Origin: Haloarcula litorea
GTDB taxonomy: Archaea; Halobacteriota; Halobacteria; Halobacteriales; Haloarculaceae
Assembly (NCBI RefSeq): GCF_029338195.1
Contig: NZ_CP119779.1
Span: 1,054,001-1,118,000 of the forward strand
Direction: 5' to 3'
Length of the DNA stretch: 64,000 nt
Each line of letters opens with the position of its first letter. The first letter of the stretch is position 1. A model generated the notes under the pieces. That model was not told where the DNA came from, searched no databases, and saw only the letters and a program-made list of their open reading frames with translations. Below are positions 34,631 through 43,716 of this stretch, piece by piece. A program made the position numbers and the translations under genes.

Positions 34631-35908
34631 ATGACATCCCCGATCTCGGAGCGACTCGACGACGTCGAGGCGGCCCGCGAGTCCGGCCGCCGGAAGATGG
34701 ACTGGGCGGCCCAGCACATGCCCATCTGTGACGCCCTGCGCGAGGAGTTCGAGGCCGACCAGCCCTTCGCCGGCGAGCGGATCGGGATGGCGATGCACGT
34801 CGAGGCCAAGACGGCCGTGCTCGCGGAGCTGCTCGCGGCCGGCGGCGCGGAGGTCGCCATCACCGGCTGCAACCCGCTCTCGACCCACGACGACGTCTCG
34901 GCGGCGCTGGACGCCGTCGAGGGCGTCACCTCCTACGCCGAGCGCGGCGTCGACGACGAGGCGTACTACGCCGCCATCGAGGCGGTCATCGACCACGAAC
35001 CGACGATCACGGTCGACGACGGGATGGACCTCGTGGCGGCGGTCCACGAGGACTACCCCGAGCTCGTCGACACCATCGTCGGCGGGGCCGAGGAGACCAC
35101 CACCGGGGTCCACCGCCTGCGAGCGATGGACGAGGACGGCGAGCTCGACTACCCCGTGTTCGCGGTCAACGACACGCCGATGAAGCGGCTGTTCGACAAC
35201 GTCCACGGCACCGGCGAGTCCGCACTCGCGAGCATCGCGATGACGACGAACCTCTCGTGGGCCGGCAAGACGGTCGTCGTCGCCGGCTACGGCCACTGCG
35301 GCAAGGGCGTCGCGAAGAAGGCCAGCGGCCAGAACGCCGACGTGGTCGTCACGGAGGTCGAGCCCCGCCGCGCGCTGGAGGCCCACATGGAAGGCTACGA
35401 CGTGAAGCCGATGGCCGAGGCCGCCGAAGAGGGCGACGTGTTCGTCACGACGACGGGCAACCGTGACGTCATCGTCGAGGAGCACTTCGAGCGGATGGCC
35501 GACGGCGTCCTGCTGGCCAACGCCGGCCACTTCGACGTCGAGATCGACCTCGACGCGCTCTCGGACCTCGCGGTCGACACCTACGAGGCCCGCGACGGCG
35601 TGCGGGCCTACGAGCTGGCCGACGGCCGCCGGCTGAACGTCCTGGCCGAGGGGCGGCTCGTCAACCTCGCGACCCCGGTGGCGCTGGGCCACCCCGTCGA
35701 GGTGATGGACCAGAGCTTCGGCATCCAGGCGGTCTGCGTGCGCGAACTGGTCGAGCACGGCGACGACTACGACGCCGGCGTCCACGACGTCCCCGACCGG
35801 CTGGACGAGGAGGTCGCGGAGATCAAGCTGGCCGCCGAGGGCGTCGAGTTCGACTCGCTGACGGACGAACAGGCCGAGTACATGGACTCCTGGCAGCACG
35901 GGACGTAG
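34631..35908 (+). CDS. ahcY: Adenosylhomocysteinase
   Basis: The 425-aa enzyme shows the AhcY pattern: AAQHMPICDALREEFEAD, CNPLSTHDDVSAAL, DDGMDLVAAVH, the NAD loop VVVAGYGHCGKGVAKKA and the C-terminal AVCVRELVEHGDDYDAG. It hydrolyses S-adenosylhomocysteine to adenosine and homocysteine, relieving product inhibition of methyltransferases. It lies 45 bp after the secreted protein gene but may have its own promoter. Confidence 0.97.
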   Translation: MTSPISERLDDVEAARESGRRKMDWAAQHMPICDALREEFEADQPFAGERIGMAMHVEAKTAVLAELLAAGGAEVAITGCNPLSTHDDVSAALDAVEGVTSYAERGVDDEAYYAAIEAVIDHEPTITVDDGMDLVAAVHEDYPELVDTIVGGAEETTTGVHRLRAMDEDGELDYPVFAVNDTPMKRLFDNVHGTGESALASIAMTTNLSWAGKTVVVAGYGHCGKGVAKKASGQNADVVVTEVEPRRALEAHMEGYDVKPMAEAAEEGDVFVTTTGNRDVIVEEHFERMADGVLLANAGHFDVEIDLDALSDLAVDTYEARDGVRAYELADGRRLNVLAEGRLVNLATPVALGHPVEVMDQSFGIQAVCVRELVEHGDDYDAGVHDVPDRLDEEVAEIKLAAEGVEFDSLTDEQAEYMDSWQHGT

Positions 35909-36027
35909 GGCGGTTCTGAGCGGAGCGAAGAACCGCCATCCGGAACGGCGAGCGTAGCGAGCCGTGGAGGACGTAGGGTTCTCGCGCACCGCGCGAGAAC
36001 CGGATAGCCGAACGGCGAGCGACCCGA
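35909..36027. repeat. Three-hairpin intergenic element
   Basis: The 119-bp gap has three successive self-complementary stretches: GGCGGTTCT...AGAACCGCC at 35910-35938, ACGGCGAGCG-TAG-CGAGCCGT near 35944-35965, and GGTTCTCGCGC-ACC-GCGCGAGAACC near 35977-36001. It sits between the ends of the convergent ahcY and MATE genes, so it may be a bidirectional terminator or a dispersed intergenic element. Confidence 0.7.
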
Positions 36028-37533
36028 TCAGACCCCGACCGCGTCCTCGTCGGTGGGTGACTCCTCGGCCGCGGCGGCACTCTCGCCGTCCTCGGTCACC
36101 ACGTCCTCCAGCCACCGGCCCCGGAGGAAGAACACCGCCGCGGCGACGGTGGCGACCACGTTGGAGGCGGCGATGCCGTACCACGCGCCGAGCGCGCCCA
36201 TGTCGAGGCCGACGACGAGGACGGCGGCGGCGACGGCCCGGAACCCCCACATCGCCAGGAGGCCGAGCGCCATCGAGAGACGCGTCGAGCCCGCGCCGTG
36301 GAACGCACCGTTCATCATGTGGAAGCCGGCCATCACGGCCCACGTCGGCGCGACGATGCGCAGGAAGTCGGTGCCGTAGCCGACGACGGCGGCGGCTCCC
36401 TCGCCGGTGACGAACACGCCGACGATGGCCGGCGCGAACGCGACCGTCAGCGCCGCGGCGGCGAGGAAGGCGGCGACGAGGATGGCACTGGCCAGCAGGA
36501 CGGTCCGGCGGGCTCGGCCCCGCTTGCCGGCACCGAGGTTCTGGCCCACGACGGTCTCGACGGCCATCCCCATCCCGACCATCGGGAGCCAGACCAGCGA
36601 GGTGAAGCGGCTGCCGACCCCGTAGGCGGCGACGGCGTCCGAACCGACCAGCGCGACCAGTGCGGTCATCACCGCCACGGACAGCGCCTGCGTGCTCTGC
36701 TCGACGCTGAGGGGCGCGCCCACGTCGACGATACGGCGGACGGTGGCCAGCTCCGGCCGGAGGTCGGCGGCCGAGAGTTCGATACCGACCCGACCGGAGA
36801 ACAGCAGCCACAGACCGACGGCGGCCGCCAGCCCTCGCGAGCCGACCGTCGCGATGGCCGCCCCCTCGACGCCGAGGCCGGTGAAACCCGTCGCCGCCAG
36901 CGCGTCGGCGGCCAGCCACTCCAGGCCGAGCCACGCGAACAGTGGGTTGTCCGCGAACCCGAGGATGGCGACCGGGTCGACGACGACGTTGAGCGCGACG
37001 GAGCCGACCATCAGGTACATCGGCGTCTTGGTGTCGCCCCAGCCCCGCAGCAGCGCCTGGAAGACGAAGAACCCGAGCATAAACCACAGCCCGAGGAAGA
37101 CGTACCGGGTGTAGGTCACCGCCATCTCGTGGATGGCCGTGCCGGGCGTCGTCCCGACGAGGGCCAGCAGCGACGGGGCCACGAGGTAGCCGACGACGGA
37201 GATGGCGACCGAGAGTCCGGTGACGAACACGAGCGTCTGGCCGGCGACGTGGCTCACCCGGCCGTCCTTCTCCGCGCCGGTGTTCTGGGAGACGAGGATG
37301 GTCCCGGCGGCGGTCATCCCCCCGCCGACGCTGACCAGCAGGAAGACGATGGGCCAGGAGAACGACAGGGCGCTGACGGCGTCGCTGCCGAGCCGACCGA
37401 CCCAGAAGGTGTCGGCGACGTTGTACAGCGTCTGCAGGAGCTGGGTGGCGACCAGCGGCGCGGCCAGGGTCAGCAGCGGCCACAGGAGGCCGCCCTCGGT
37501 GAACCGCTCGGCCTGCTCGCTCGTCGCCGTCAT
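36028..37533 (-). CDS. MATE family efflux transporter
   Basis: The 501-aa protein (start ATG 37533; a GTG nine bases upstream is also possible) has about 12 membrane helices, the MATE pattern AAPLVATQLLQTLYNVADTF in helix 1, LRGWGDTKTPMYLM, and the half-repeat layout. It exports cationic drugs or other organic molecules using a sodium or proton gradient. It is one of two adjacent MATE genes in the same direction. Confidence 0.93.
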   Translation of the reverse strand: MTATSEQAERFTEGGLLWPLLTLAAPLVATQLLQTLYNVADTFWVGRLGSDAVSALSFSWPIVFLLVSVGGGMTAAGTILVSQNTGAEKDGRVSHVAGQTLVFVTGLSVAISVVGYLVAPSLLALVGTTPGTAIHEMAVTYTRYVFLGLWFMLGFFVFQALLRGWGDTKTPMYLMVGSVALNVVVDPVAILGFADNPLFAWLGLEWLAADALAATGFTGLGVEGAAIATVGSRGLAAAVGLWLLFSGRVGIELSAADLRPELATVRRIVDVGAPLSVEQSTQALSVAVMTALVALVGSDAVAAYGVGSRFTSLVWLPMVGMGMAVETVVGQNLGAGKRGRARRTVLLASAILVAAFLAAAALTVAFAPAIVGVFVTGEGAAAVVGYGTDFLRIVAPTWAVMAGFHMMNGAFHGAGSTRLSMALGLLAMWGFRAVAAAVLVVGLDMGALGAWYGIAASNVVATVAAAVFFLRGRWLEDVVTEDGESAAAAEESPTDEDAVGV

Positions 37534-37636
37534 CGTCGACACTCCCGGGGGAGGGCGGGGACCGACATACCACCGAGTCCGCGGCGTCGGAGTAAATCCT
37601 TTCCGTGGGTGTGTGACGCTACCGCAGGCGGGGACG

Positions 37637-39154
37637 TCAGCCCGCCGTCGCGGCCGCCTCGCCGTCCTCGGCCGCCTCCTCGACGACGGCCTCGTCCCAG
37701 TCCCCGACCACGAACCAGGCGGCGACCAGCGCCGCGGCGGCGACGTGCGAGACGGCGATCCCCCACCAGACGCCCGCAGCGCCCATCCCGGCGACGGTGA
37801 TCAGCGCCAGCGTCGGCGGGATGCGGAACAGCCACTGGGAGGCGATCGAGAAGGCGAGCGCGGTCCGGGTGCTGCCGGCCCCGCGGAACGCGGCGTTGAG
37901 CAGGTGGAACAGCCCCATAAACACGTAGGTCGGCCCGATGACCCGGAAGTAGTCCGCGCCGAGCCGGAGGATCTCGGGGGCGGTCTCGCTCGCGTCGAAG
38001 AAGGCGGCGACGATGGCGGCGGCGAAGGCGTAGGCCCCGGCGCTGGCCGCGAGGAAGGCCGCTCCGCCCAGCGCACACGCCAGCAGGACCGCGCGGCGGG
38101 CGCGGCCGCGCTCGTCCGCGCCGAGGTTCTGCCCGACCGCGGTCTCGACGCCCTGTGCCAGCCCGACCGCGGGGAGGTAGACCAGCGTGTTGATTCGGTT
38201 GCCGACGCCGTAGGCGGCGACGGCCTCGGTGCCGACCATCGCGACGAGGACGGTCATCCCCGTGTAGGCCAGCGAGCCGGCCGTCCGCTCCAGTCCGGCG
38301 GGGCCGCCCACGTCCAGGATCTTCCGGACCGTCGCCCCGTCGGGCCGGAGGTGCGACAGGGAGAGGTCGATGCCGAGCCGCCCCGAGAACAGCAGCCAGA
38401 AGCCGGCGAGGGCCGCACCGCCCCGGGAGATGACCGTCGCGACGGCCGCCCCCTCGACGCCCATCCCGGCGAAGCCGGTCAGCGCGTACAGCGAGCCCAT
38501 CAGTCCCTCCAGACCCAGCGCCGAGAAGACGACGTTCCGGTCGAACCCCAGCACGAAGAAGGGGTCGAGGGCGGCGTTGGCGGCGACGCTGCCGAGCATC
38601 AGGTACATCGGCGTCCGGGTGTCCCCCCACCCGCGGAGGATGGCCTGGAAGGCGAACGCGCCGAAGGTGAAGGCCGTCCCGGCGAAGACGATGCGGGTGT
38701 ACTCGACGGCCATCCGGTGGATGGCGGTCCCGGCCGTCGTCCCGACGTAGGGCAACAGGACCGGGGCCAGCAGGTAGCCGACGACCGACAGGAGCCCCGA
38801 GACGACGGCGGTGACGGCGATGGTCTGGCCGGCCACCGCGCGGACCCGCGCCTCGTTGTCGGCCCCGCGGTGCTGGGAGACGAGGACGGTGCCGGCGACG
38901 GTGAGCCCGCTGCCCAGCGAGATGGTCAGGAAGATGAACGGCAGCGAGTAGGTCAGCGCCGCGACCGCGTCCCCGCCGAGGCGGCCGACGACGAACGTGT
39001 CGACGAGGTTGTACGCGACCTGCAACAGCTGGGTCCCCACCAGCGGCAGGGAGAGCTTCAACAGCGGGCCCAGCAGTGGCCCCTCGGTCAGGTCCACCGA
39101 TCGGTCGGTCGTACTCACGTGCCCCCGTCTTGAAACTTCGATGTGATAACTCAT
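37637..39154 (-). CDS. Second MATE family efflux transporter
   Basis: The 505-aa protein starts MSYHIEVSRRGHVSTTDRSV; a GTG at 39118 would give a start aligned with the neighbour's. It shares with the first copy the LPLVGTQLLQVAYNLVDTFV helix, ILRGWGDTRTPMYLM and the ETAVGQNLGA motif. The two are clearly related but not identical, so an ancient tandem duplication is likely. Start choice is unresolved. Confidence 0.92.
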   Translation of the reverse strand: MSYHIEVSRRGHVSTTDRSVDLTEGPLLGPLLKLSLPLVGTQLLQVAYNLVDTFVVGRLGGDAVAALTYSLPFIFLTISLGSGLTVAGTVLVSQHRGADNEARVRAVAGQTIAVTAVVSGLLSVVGYLLAPVLLPYVGTTAGTAIHRMAVEYTRIVFAGTAFTFGAFAFQAILRGWGDTRTPMYLMLGSVAANAALDPFFVLGFDRNVVFSALGLEGLMGSLYALTGFAGMGVEGAAVATVISRGGAALAGFWLLFSGRLGIDLSLSHLRPDGATVRKILDVGGPAGLERTAGSLAYTGMTVLVAMVGTEAVAAYGVGNRINTLVYLPAVGLAQGVETAVGQNLGADERGRARRAVLLACALGGAAFLAASAGAYAFAAAIVAAFFDASETAPEILRLGADYFRVIGPTYVFMGLFHLLNAAFRGAGSTRTALAFSIASQWLFRIPPTLALITVAGMGAAGVWWGIAVSHVAAAALVAAWFVVGDWDEAVVEEAAEDGEAAATAG

Positions 39155-39191
39155 CTGGATTTGTGCGAGCGGCGGCGCGAGGCGGGGACGG

Positions 39192-39200
39192 TGATTTTAT
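39192..39200 (+). promoter_or_regulatory. TATA-like box for priL, also near the divergent MATE start
   Basis: TGATTTTAT is centred about 30 nt upstream of the ATG at 39226. Read on the other strand it may also serve the MATE gene starting at 39154. Confidence 0.5.
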
Positions 39201-39225
39201 TCGGCCACACGCGCAACGCCACGCT

Positions 39226-40302
39226 ATGCAACCGCTCCACGCCCGGTACCCGTTCCTCGGTGCCGCCCGGGAGGCCGTCGAGGCCGCCGCCGTCGACCTC
39301 GGCGAGGTGGTCGCGACCGAGGAGGCCGTCACCCAGCGGGCGCTGGAGCGGGTCGAGCACGCCATCACCGACGGGAGCGTCGGCCAGCCACACCGCCGGA
39401 CCCGCGTCGAACTGCTGTCCTATCCGGTCGCGCGGGTGCTGGTCTCGCTGGTCGACGAGCACGTCTGTACCCGCAAGTACGCACAGGCGGAGGCAGAGAC
39501 GGCCCGCGAGCGGTTCACCGAGGAGTTCGCGGCGACGACGGAGTTCAAGTCCACCTCGACCGAGCGGGTCGAGCTGCGGGACCTGCTGTCGGAGTTCGAC
39601 CTCGCGTCTGCGGTCCGGGAGGCCGAGGACGGCTACTGGGTCGCCGTCGGGGTCTACCTCGACCTGGCCGCCGACCAGCGGGGCGACCGGTGGCGGCTCG
39701 TCAACCGCCCGCTTGCCGACGGGGAGGTCCGGGTCGCCCCCGACGACCTCCACGTCCTGTTGAAACAGGCCGTCCGCCACCGGGTCGCCGACGGCCTCCC
39801 CTTCGACGTGCCCGACGCCATCGGCGACGAGCTGACCGAGGAGGTCGAACACCTCCGGGAGGTGCTTGCCGACCTCGACCTCACGCGGGACATCGACACC
39901 GTCGTCCCAGAGCTGTTCCCGCCGTGTATGCAGGCGTTACTGGACCAGGTCCAGAAGGGCGAACACCTCGAACACCACTCCCGCTTCGCCATCGCCGCGT
40001 TCCTCACCAGCATCGGGCTGTCGACCGACGAGATCGTGGACCTGTTCCAGGTGAACCCGGGGTTCGGCGAGGAGGCGACCCGCTACCAGGTCGACCACAT
40101 CCGCGGGGACACCGGGCCGACGGACTACTCGACGCCCTCGTGTGCGACGATGCAGTCCTACGGCGACTGCGTGAACATGGACGATCTCTGCCAGCGGATC
40201 TCGCACCCGATGGCCTACTACGAGAAGAAGCTCGACGACGCCGACGAGGACGAACTGACGGACTGGCGCGAGGGCGACGAGGAGAGCGAGGCCGACGCCT
40301 AG
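39226..40302 (+). CDS. priL: DNA primase large subunit
   Basis: The 358-aa protein begins MQPLHARYPFLGAAREAVEA and has an all-helical N-terminal domain. The C-terminal domain carries four cysteines at 234, 306, 315 and 322, the [4Fe-4S] ligands of archaeal/eukaryotic PriL. It stimulates and positions the catalytic PriS subunit to make RNA/DNA primers. The stop overlaps the stop of the convergent membrane gene (shared CTAG). Confidence 0.96.
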   Translation: MQPLHARYPFLGAAREAVEAAAVDLGEVVATEEAVTQRALERVEHAITDGSVGQPHRRTRVELLSYPVARVLVSLVDEHVCTRKYAQAEAETARERFTEEFAATTEFKSTSTERVELRDLLSEFDLASAVREAEDGYWVAVGVYLDLAADQRGDRWRLVNRPLADGEVRVAPDDLHVLLKQAVRHRVADGLPFDVPDAIGDELTEEVEHLREVLADLDLTRDIDTVVPELFPPCMQALLDQVQKGEHLEHHSRFAIAAFLTSIGLSTDEIVDLFQVNPGFGEEATRYQVDHIRGDTGPTDYSTPSCATMQSYGDCVNMDDLCQRISHPMAYYEKKLDDADEDELTDWREGDEESEADA

Positions 40303-40508
40303 AACTCCTGGCGCTCCAGCCAGATCCCGGCGGCCAGCATCAGGACGACGAACAGGCCGATCGTCCCGACGATGGCGATCCCGCCGGTCTCGGTGAGCCC
40401 GCCGTTCGAGGAGAAGTTGGTCGAGACGAAGACGGCGGCGACGACGAAAGTCACCAGCGCGACCGCCGAGATGGCGATCTGCAACACTGCCTCCCGGTCC
40501 AGTTCCAT
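40299..40508 (-). CDS. 69-aa two-helix membrane protein (DUF7472-like)
   Basis: The protein starts MELDREAVLQIAISAVALVT and has two hydrophobic helices separated by an FSSNGGLTETGG turn. It ends ERQEF, overlapping the primase stop by four bases. Haloarchaeal genomes carry similar small proteins next to priL. Function unknown. Longer starts in the frame are GC-biased and unlikely. Confidence 0.8.
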   Translation of the reverse strand: MELDREAVLQIAISAVALVTFVVAAVFVSTNFSSNGGLTETGGIAIVGTIGLFVVLMLAAGIWLERQEF

Positions 40509-40652
40509 ACGCCGCGATATCGCCGGCCCGGGCAAAAGGCTATCGAAGCGCGCGAGCGGCCCGAGCGGGGGCGGGCGGCCGAGAGACTTACCCCGCTCCA
40601 GCACCTACGTTTCGACTGGACACACCGAGAAAACCAGCCGTGTCCGACCGCT

Positions 40653-41285
40653 ATGACGCTCCTTCAGCCAACCGCCGACAGCAGGCGGACCGCACTCGCA
40701 CCGGACCCGACGACGCTGGACCCGCGCTCGCTTCGCGCGTGGACCGAACGGATGGCCGTCACGCCGCTGGGCGACGGCGGCTACGAGGTCACCACCGAGA
40801 CCGACCACACCTACCGCGTGGACCTCCCCGCCCGGAGCTGTAGCTGTCCCGACCACCGCTTGCGGGGCGAGCGGTGCAAACACCTCCGGCGAGTCGCCAT
40901 CGAGATCACCGCCCGGCGGGTCGCGCCGCCGGGCCACGAGCGGGCCAGGTGCGACGTCTGCGGGGCCGTCACCTTCGTCCGCGAGGCCGCCGACCCGCCC
41001 CACCTCTGTGCGGACTGCCGGGTCACGCCGGGGGACATCGCCGTCGACCGCGAGACCGGCGACAGCCTCGTGGTCGCACGCGTGGTCGGCGAGCGCGCCG
41101 ACGAGTACGTCATCGAGGCCACCGGCCGGACCGTCGCCGAACACGACACCAACGGGGGGTACCCCGACGACGACCTGGTGGTCGAGGTGACCTACCTCGG
41201 GGACGCGACGCGTCGCGAGGACCCCCGCATCTACGCCTTCCCGTACTCGCGGCTCCGGCGGACGGACGCCGAGTTGGTCGACTAG
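40653..41285 (+). CDS. SWIM zinc-finger protein
   Basis: The 210-aa protein has a SWIM motif CxCx9CxH: C63, C65, C75, H77 (CSCPDHRLRGERCKH), followed by a zinc ribbon with CDVCG (C100, C103) and HLCADC (C119, C122). The C-terminal half is a beta-rich domain. SWIM domains bind DNA or proteins, often with recombination or repair factors. Here it lies between primase and the Hjc resolvase, which makes a repair link plausible, though not proven. Confidence 0.85.
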   Translation: MTLLQPTADSRRTALAPDPTTLDPRSLRAWTERMAVTPLGDGGYEVTTETDHTYRVDLPARSCSCPDHRLRGERCKHLRRVAIEITARRVAPPGHERARCDVCGAVTFVREAADPPHLCADCRVTPGDIAVDRETGDSLVVARVVGERADEYVIEATGRTVAEHDTNGGYPDDDLVVEVTYLGDATRREDPRIYAFPYSRLRRTDAELVD

Positions 41286-41358
41286 GGCGACGCCGAGACG
41301 CGAACGAGAGCGGGGCTCCGAACAGCGTGGGGAGCCCCGGAGGAGGGGACGACCCTCG

Positions 41359-41877
41359 CTAACTCAGCATCTCCGCGGCCTCCTCCTTCGAGAGGTCGCC
41401 GCGCTCGAACGCCGAGAGGACGTCGAGCGTGGCGGCGTCGGGGCCGTCGTCGGCGACCGCGTCGAGGGTGACCTTCTCGGAGTGGCCGACGAACTCCTCG
41501 AAGTCGGTGCCGTCCGAGAGCGCCGTCTCCTTCTTGACGCGGTAGTTCCCGCCGTCGGTGGTGTGGAGGTCGCCCGGGTGGAAGAAGTACCAGTCCTCGC
41601 GGTCGAAGCGGACGCCGATGCGTGGTTTCGCGCCGAAGTTCCGCGCGAAAAAGAGGAGGGCCTCGACCTCCTCGCCGTCGAGGTAGATGGGGTCGCCGGC
41701 GCTGGACTTGGCCTCGATGGCGTAGAAAGTGTCGCCGTCGCCGGTCAGCACGTCCGGGAGCTCGCGCTCGGTGGCGCTGCCGCTGGCCGGTGCGCGCATC
41801 ACCGCGAAGCCGGCGTCGTCCAAGGCGTTGACGAGTTCCCGCTCGCGGCGGTCCCCCTTCGCGTTCGAGTTTGCCAT
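41359..41877 (-). CDS. hjc: Holliday junction resolvase Hjc
   Basis: The 172-aa protein starts [20 protein letters not shown]. The nuclease core is the standard PD-(D/E)xK set: an N-terminal Glu (12 or 14), PDVL with Asp42, and IEAKSS with Glu55 and Lys57. It cuts four-way junctions in recombination. The C terminus extends further than typical 120-140-aa Hjc proteins, with an acidic [16 protein letters not shown] tail. Confidence 0.93.
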   Translation of the reverse strand: MANSNAKGDRRERELVNALDDAGFAVMRAPASGSATERELPDVLTGDGDTFYAIEAKSSAGDPIYLDGEEVEALLFFARNFGAKPRIGVRFDREDWYFFHPGDLHTTDGGNYRVKKETALSDGTDFEEFVGHSEKVTLDAVADDGPDAATLDVLSAFERGDLSKEEAAEMLS

Positions 41878-41997
41878 CACCCGACTGTCGTCCCCCAGCG
41901 ACAAAAACCGTTCACGTCGAGCGTTCATTCCGTTCACGGCGGCCCGAGCCGGGAAACGATCGTCGGGGTATACGGGCCGGCGGGCCCGCGACCGGGT

Positions 41998-42792
41998 ATG
42001 GATCGACGGAGGTTCCTCGGAACGGCGACGGCGCTCGGGACGACAGTACTGGCCGGCTGCGGCGGGTCGACGGACGGCGGCTCCGGCGACGGTGGCGGTG
42101 GCGGTGGGACCGGCGGTGACGGCGGAGGTGGTGGCGGAAGCGACGGCGACGCGACCGGCACGTTCCGCCTGCTGGTCAGCGACCGGCCGGCCGACATCGG
42201 CGACTTCGACTCGCTGGGCGTGACTTTCGACGAGGCGCGAGTGTTCGAGGCGGCGGCGACCGGCACCGAGACCGCGGCGACCGACACGGCGACGAACACC
42301 ACCACGGCGTCGGAGACGGACGAGACAGAGACTGACGACGACGGAGAGACCGAGGAAGACGAGCGCGACGACGAGGGCGGCTTCACCGTCTTCGAACTCG
42401 ACGATCCGACGGTAGACCTGACCGAGGTGGTCGGCGAGCGGGCCATCGGCGTCCTCGACGGGAAGCTGGAGCCGGGCCGCTACGCCAAGATCGAACTCTC
42501 GGTCAGCGACGTCGCGGGCGTAGTCGACGGTGACGACGTCGAGGTGAAGGTCCCAAGCGAGAAACTCCAGCTCGTCAAGCCCTTCGAGGTGACCGCCGGC
42601 GAGACGACCTCGTTCGTCTTCGACATCAACGTCGTCAAGAAGGGCAAGAACGGCTACAACCTCCTGCCGGTCATCAGCGAGAGCGGGGTCGCCGGCGAGG
42701 ACGTCGACGTCGAGGAGGTCGGCGACGAGACGGGGACCGCAGAGACGGAGGCCGGCGCGGACAACGCGAGCGCGAACCAGTCGCAGGCCTGA
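41998..42792 (+). CDS. Tat-exported lipoprotein with DUF4382 domain
   Basis: The 264-aa protein starts [20 protein letters not shown], a Tat signal (RRRFLG) ending in a lipobox LAGC at Cys21, so it should be attached to the outer membrane surface by lipid. A glycine-rich linker follows, then a DUF4382-like beta domain ([18 protein letters not shown] and [20 protein letters not shown]) with a long disordered Thr/Glu-rich insert near residues 80-125. DUF4382 proteins are surface proteins of unknown role. Confidence 0.9.
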   Translation: MDRRRFLGTATALGTTVLAGCGGSTDGGSGDGGGGGGTGGDGGGGGGSDGDATGTFRLLVSDRPADIGDFDSLGVTFDEARVFEAAATGTETAATDTATNTTTASETDETETDDDGETEEDERDDEGGFTVFELDDPTVDLTEVVGERAIGVLDGKLEPGRYAKIELSVSDVAGVVDGDDVEVKVPSEKLQLVKPFEVTAGETTSFVFDINVVKKGKNGYNLLPVISESGVAGEDVDVEEVGDETGTAETEAGADNASANQSQA

Positions 42793-42804
42793 CTGGACGG
42801 GCGG

Positions 42805-42984
42805 CTACCCGCGCCCGTCGACGGCGGCCTCGCCGCGAGGGTGGGCGTCAGGCTTGAGGACAGCCCGCCGTCCGTCGACGCGGACCGCGTGGACGCGGTA
42901 GGGTGGGACTGCGTGGAGTTCGTCGACGACGCTGTACGTGTCGGTCGCGTGGCGTGCGAGGATGTCGTCTATCGCTCGTGTCAT
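42805..42984 (-). pseudogene. Truncated APH/phosphotransferase-like N-terminal fragment
   Basis: The 59-aa ORF starts MTRAIDDILARHATDTYSVV and reads DELHAVPPYRVHAVRVDG and RRAVLKPDAHPRGEAAVDGR before a stop. This matches the opening lobe of haloarchaeal aminoglycoside-phosphotransferase-like proteins (about 330 aa), including the RAVLK lysine strand. The rest of the kinase fold is missing and the next gene lies on the other strand. It is probably a truncated pseudogene; a real small protein cannot be excluded. Confidence 0.5.
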
Positions 42985-43039
42985 CGGTATCGCCGGAGTT
43001 GCGCCGCTCCGGTGTGGGCGTGTCCCGGGACGGGTCCGA

Positions 43040-43663
43040 TCAGTCCTCGCGGCTCTCGCGGGCTCTGGACTCCAGTTCGCGGATCACCTGTTCGGTCTCG
43101 CCGCCGTCGCTGCGGATGGCCCGCGCGTACCGGCGGTACTCCTCGGGCGAGACCTCGACGGTCCGGGACTCGCCCTGCTGGGTGAGTTCCAGTCGGACCG
43201 TCCCCTGGGGGTTGTTGCGGGCGCGGAACCGCGCCATCGTCGAGAAGACGAACAGGAAGGCGAGCCCGACGCCGAGGAAGTACGCCATCGACGTCTCGAA
43301 GGCCAGCGTCGCCTGGCCGGTGGTCCAGCGGTGGGGGTACGCCGTCTGGAACAGCGCGATGCCGACCAGCGACGCGGCCGACCCGACGACGACGCCGGCC
43401 TGCTGGCGGCGACTCGACGGGAGGACGGCGACGACGCCCAGGAACATCGCGGGGATGCCCAGCCCGCCCAGCGTCCCCGCGAGCTTCTCGGCGGCCCGGA
43501 GGTCGGTGGCTCCGATCCAGTCCGACAGCGGCGTCGTCACCAGCAACACGCCGACGACGACCGCCAGGGCACCGACGGCACCCAGCACGGCCCCGGCGTA
43601 GACGCGCCGCGGGTCGCGGCTCGTCCACTGGCTGCCACCGTACGCGTCGCCGAGCCGTTCCAT
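43040..43663 (-). CDS. Membrane protein with cytoplasmic C-terminal domain
   Basis: The 207-aa protein starts at ATG 43663 (MERLGDAYGGSQWTSRDPRR) and has four membrane helices, for example VYAGAVLGAVGALAVVVGVL and FLGVGLAFLFVFSTMARFRA, then a soluble acidic C terminus (EVSPEEYRRYARAI). No family was recognised with certainty. It lies just upstream of pcn in the reverse direction, separated by 53 bp. Confidence 0.8.
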   Translation of the reverse strand: MERLGDAYGGSQWTSRDPRRVYAGAVLGAVGALAVVVGVLLVTTPLSDWIGATDLRAAEKLAGTLGGLGIPAMFLGVVAVLPSSRRQQAGVVVGSAASLVGIALFQTAYPHRWTTGQATLAFETSMAYFLGVGLAFLFVFSTMARFRARNNPQGTVRLELTQQGESRTVEVSPEEYRRYARAIRSDGGETEQVIRELESRARESRED

Positions 43664-43716
43664 AGGGCAGCGTTGTCGCTCGCCCCACAAAACGCTACGT
43701 CAGACGCGCGTCGGAC

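Noticed and set aside
37202-39133. Long plus-strand frame opposite the MATE genes
   Set aside because: Low-complexity Gly/Arg/Asp-rich translation and antisense to the MATE pair with conserved motifs.
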